The notes below the pieces were generated by a model, which saw nothing but the letters and a program-made list of their open reading frames with translations, was not told the DNA's origin and searched no databases. Positions 60,677 through 64,000 of a stretch of 64,000 nucleotides of DNA are shown here, piece after piece; the stretch's first letter is position 1, and each line of letters opens with the position of its first letter. The stretch lies in the NCBI RefSeq assembly GCF_900074915.1, contig NZ_LT222319.1, positions 5,449,501 through 5,513,500 on the forward strand, read 5' to 3'. Source of the stretch: Pseudomonas cerasi. Lineage in GTDB: Bacteria; Pseudomonadota; Gammaproteobacteria; Pseudomonadales; Pseudomonadaceae. Made by a program: the position numbers and the translations under genes.

Positions 60677-61645
60677 TTACGGACGCGGTGCGTAGGCGAA
60701 TACGTCTGCGCGCATCTGATGGGCATCCATTCCGGCGTCGACCAGAGCGTCCAGCGTTCCGTAGATCATCGCTGGAGAGCCGCTGGCGTAGACGTGGACG
60801 GCCGACAGGTCCTTGATGTCCTCGCAAACCGCCTCGTGCAGCAGACCGCAACGCCCCTCCCAGCCGCACAGGTCGCTGACAACCTTGTGCAGGAACAGGT
60901 TCGGCAGTTTCGCCCACTCATCCCAATGGCTGACCTGGTAGAAATCTTCGGGACGACGCACGCCCCAGTACAGGTGCACGGGATGACTGAAGCCTGTGGA
61001 GCGACAGTGTTCCAACAAACTGTTCATTTGCGCCATGCCCGTACCGGCCGCGATCAGCACCAGCGGCCCGTCCGGCAGCTCTGCAAGGTGGGTGTCGCCA
61101 AAGGGCAGCTTGACCCGTGCCATGCGGTTGCGTTGCAGCTGCTCGATCAGACTGCGCGCACTGTCTTCACGAGCCAGCACGTGCAGCTCCAGGTCGCGAC
61201 CGCTGTGCGGCGCCGATGCGATGGAAAACGCCGACTTCTCGCCGTTCTCGCGCTCGATCATCAGGTACTGCCCGGCGTGATAACGCGGTGGCTTGCCGGC
61301 CGGCGCGCGCAGGCCGACCCGCCAGACATCACCACACACCTCGACACATTCGCTCAACTGGCAGGCAAAGCTGCGCACCGGCAGTTCACCCTTGGCCAGC
61401 ACGCCATCCCACAGCACCACACACTCAGTCAGCGGCTCGGCCACACAGGTGTGAATTTCGCCGTGATCGAGCGTCTGCCCCGACTGCATCACACGGCCCT
61501 CGACCAGCAGAGCCGAGCAGACATGGCAGTTGCCATTGCGACAACTCTGCGGGCACTCGTAACCCAGACGCTGTGCAGCATCGAGTATCCGCTCGCCCGG
61601 CAGGGTTTCCAGCACCGCACCTGATGGCTGCAAGGTTACGCGCAT
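60677..61645 (-). CDS. 2Fe-2S ferredoxin / flavin reductase (CDP-6-deoxy-delta-3,4-glucoseen reductase-like)
   Basis: A 322-residue electron-transfer protein. Residues 1-85 are a plant-type ferredoxin domain with cluster ligands C35-x4-C40-x2-C43 and a fourth Cys in IHTCVAEPL. Then come an FAD domain (PPRYHAGQYLMIERENGEKS, AFSIASAP) and an NAD domain (LVLIAAGTGMAQMNSLLEH; ending DVFAYAPRP). The partner is unknown. In pseudomonads this gene regularly follows ubiD; here ATG at 61645 overlaps the ubiD stop (TGATG). It may serve a ubiquinone-related or other hydroxylase. Confidence 0.88.
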   Translation of the reverse strand: MRVTLQPSGAVLETLPGERILDAAQRLGYECPQSCRNGNCHVCSALLVEGRVMQSGQTLDHGEIHTCVAEPLTECVVLWDGVLAKGELPVRSFACQLSECVEVCGDVWRVGLRAPAGKPPRYHAGQYLMIERENGEKSAFSIASAPHSGRDLELHVLAREDSARSLIEQLQRNRMARVKLPFGDTHLAELPDGPLVLIAAGTGMAQMNSLLEHCRSTGFSHPVHLYWGVRRPEDFYQVSHWDEWAKLPNLFLHKVVSDLCGWEGRCGLLHEAVCEDIKDLSAVHVYASGSPAMIYGTLDALVDAGMDAHQMRADVFAYAPRP

Positions 61646-63111
61646 CAATCTATTCCCAACTGAGTCCAGATTTCATCCACCCGGCGTGTGGTGGCTTCGT
61701 CCTTGACGATCGCCCTGCCCCACTCGCGACTGGTCTCACCTGGCCATTTGTTCGTGGCATCCAACCCCGTTTTCGATCCCAGGCCGGACACCGGCGAGGC
61801 GAAATCGAGGTAATCGATGGGCGTGTTGTCGATCATGACCGTGTCGCGCTTGGGGTCCATGCGCGTGGTGATGGCCCAGATCACGTCATTCCAGTCCCGT
61901 GCATTGATATCGTCGTCGGTGACGATCACGAACTTGGTGTACATGAACTGGCGCAAGAACGACCAGACGCCCAGCATCACGCGCTTGGCATGGCCGGGAT
62001 ACTGCTTCTTGATGGTCACCACCGCCATGCGGTACGAGCAACCCTCGGGCGGCAGGTAGAAATCGACGATTTCCGGGAACTGCTTTTGCAGAATCGGCAC
62101 GAACACTTCGTTCAGCGCGACACCCAGAATCGCCGGCTCATCAGGCGGACGACCGGTGTAGGTGCTGTGGTAAATCGGCTTGATGCGGTGCGTGATGCGC
62201 TCGACGGTCAGCACCGGAAAGCTGTCGACTTCATTGTAATAGCCGGTGTGATCGCCGTAAGGCCCCTCGTCGGCCATCTCGCCCGGATGAATCACCCCTT
62301 CGAGAACGATCTCGGCGCTGGCCGGGACTTGCAGATTGCTGCCACGGCACTTGATCAGCTCGGTACGCGAGCCACGCAGTAGCCCGGCAAAGGCATATTC
62401 GGACAGGCTGTCCGGTACCGGCGTCACCGCACCAAGAATGGTCGCCGGGTCCGCGCCCAGTGCGACGGCGACCGGATAAGGCTCGCCAGGATGCTTGACG
62501 CACCAGTCGCGGAAGTCCAGCGCACCACCGCGATGGCTGAGCCAGCGCATGATGATCTTGTTGCGACCGATGACCTGCTGGCGATAGATGCCGAGGTTCT
62601 GGCGCTCCTTGTTCGGGCCTTTGGTGACCGTCAGGCCCCAGGTGATCAGCGGCGCGACATCGCCCGGCCAGCAGGTCTGCACGGGCAGCATGCCGAGGTC
62701 GACGTCATCGCCTTCGATGACGACCTCCTGGCACGGTGCATCCTTGACGACCTTTGGTGCCATGGCGATGACCTTGCGGAAGATCGGCAGCTTGGACCAG
62801 GCGTCCTTCAAACCCTTGGGTGGCTCAGGCTCTTTGAGAAACGCCAGCAGCTTGCCGATTTCACGCAGCTCACTGACCGCTTCGGCGCCCATGCCCATGG
62901 CTACGCGCTCTGGCGTGCCGAACAGGTTGCCCAGCACCGGGATATCAAAACCAACCGGTTTTTCGAACAGCAGGGCCGGGCCCTTGGCACGCAAGGTACG
63001 GTCACAGATTTCAGTCATTTCCAGCACAGGCGAGATCGGCATCTGGATGCGTTTCAACTCTCCGCGCTGCTCAAGCTGCTGCACGAAATCCCTAAGATCT
63101 TTGAATTTCAT
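61645..63111 (-). CDS. ubiD: 4-hydroxy-3-polyprenylbenzoate decarboxylase UbiD
   Basis: A 488-residue prenylated-FMN decarboxylase of ubiquinone synthesis, in the inner-membrane periphery. Conserved segments are NLGIYRQQVIGRNKIIMRWL followed by SHRGGALDF (prFMN and metal binding), EIVLEGVIHPGEMADEGPYG (catalytic Glu region) and DWNDVIWAITTRMDPKRD. ATG at 63111 (MKFKDLRDFVQQL) matches the family start. The flavin prenyltransferase UbiX is not in the window. It lies just downstream of rho on the same strand, beyond a terminator. Confidence 0.94.
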   Translation of the reverse strand: MKFKDLRDFVQQLEQRGELKRIQMPISPVLEMTEICDRTLRAKGPALLFEKPVGFDIPVLGNLFGTPERVAMGMGAEAVSELREIGKLLAFLKEPEPPKGLKDAWSKLPIFRKVIAMAPKVVKDAPCQEVVIEGDDVDLGMLPVQTCWPGDVAPLITWGLTVTKGPNKERQNLGIYRQQVIGRNKIIMRWLSHRGGALDFRDWCVKHPGEPYPVAVALGADPATILGAVTPVPDSLSEYAFAGLLRGSRTELIKCRGSNLQVPASAEIVLEGVIHPGEMADEGPYGDHTGYYNEVDSFPVLTVERITHRIKPIYHSTYTGRPPDEPAILGVALNEVFVPILQKQFPEIVDFYLPPEGCSYRMAVVTIKKQYPGHAKRVMLGVWSFLRQFMYTKFVIVTDDDINARDWNDVIWAITTRMDPKRDTVMIDNTPIDYLDFASPVSGLGSKTGLDATNKWPGETSREWGRAIVKDEATTRRVDEIWTQLGID

Positions 63112-63190
63112 TAACCCGGCCATTTATCCAATAGACGCACATCGTACCTGCTCCAGCCCTTCAAGGCAGCTAATCGGCGGCATGCAGGCA

Positions 63191-63226
63191 AAAAAAATGG
63201 TGCCCCGAAGGGCACCATTTTTTGTT
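63191..63226 (-). terminator. Rho-independent terminator after rho
   Basis: AAAAAATGGTGCCC pairs with GGGCACCATTTTTT around a CGAA tetraloop; on the minus strand it ends in a T run. It lies 13 bp after the rho stop and separates rho from ubiD. Confidence 0.9.
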
Positions 63227-63238
63227 TCAGCCTGCCCG

Positions 63239-64000
<762 letters not shown>

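Overview
The window is chromosomal DNA of a fluorescent pseudomonad, most probably of the Pseudomonas syringae group. The basis is GC-rich codon use, hut genes, the ubiI-ubiH-pepP-UPF0149 / TIGR02449-zapA-6S RNA-fau block, the flavin reductase-ubiD-rho block, and many Pseudomonas-type REP palindromes. No tRNA or rRNA gene, insertion sequence, prophage or CRISPR array was found. About 58 protein genes are supported, including a 50-residue membrane protein.

Layout. 1-1818: histidine utilisation genes (partial hutF, the repressor hutC, hutD) around a palindromic HutC-type operator. 1868-5057: nhaA, a secreted DUF3455 protein and an ECF sigma / anti-sigma pair. 5070-9649: cysteine metabolism (serine acetyltransferase, D-cysteine desulfhydrase, cystine ABC transporter). 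10227-10946: an unrecognised duplicated-fold protein. 11335-18628: organosulfur genes (two SfnB-type flavoproteins, a DmoA/SnaA-type monooxygenase, metQNI), interrupted by a roughly 180-bp tandem array of REP doublets. 18685-19949: a methyltransferase and a small unknown. 20002-25300: an RND efflux operon with two lipoprotein adaptors. 25607-26590: an orphan RHS-core protein. 27205-31015: a taurine/alkylsulfonate-type uptake and dioxygenase operon. 31233-34331: an autotransporter with a PAP2 acid-phosphatase passenger. 34491-37164: a toxin resembling type VI secretion DNase effectors (Ntox15 type) with two tandem immunity genes. 37282-44582: MFS transporters, an orphan MetQ, a reduced sigma-54 activator (SfnR-like), a small hydrolase and an AraC regulator. 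44786-53185: the conserved ubiquinone / pepP / zapA / 6S / fau block followed by EVE, FliL-like and quinone reductase genes. 53739-56808: an HNH-nuclease S-type bacteriocin split by an in-frame stop, its immunity gene and a coiled-coil unknown. 56879-58175: two TonB-like paralogues, one frameshifted. 58450-64000: glpT, chaC, a ferredoxin-type flavin reductase, ubiD and the 3' part of rho.

How the genes work together. Sulfur scavenging dominates. Sulfonate and organosulfur oxygenases, cystine/methionine-type importers, cysteine synthesis and breakdown, and a glutathione-degrading ChaC recur through the window. Several of their promoters share a TTATTCC/ATATTCC core that may be a CysB or similar site. 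The second theme is interbacterial conflict: the Ntox15 effector with duplicated immunity, the nuclease bacteriocin with its immunity protein, and the RHS orphan. Each of these three lies between conserved housekeeping blocks and is bordered on at least one side by repeat-rich sequence.
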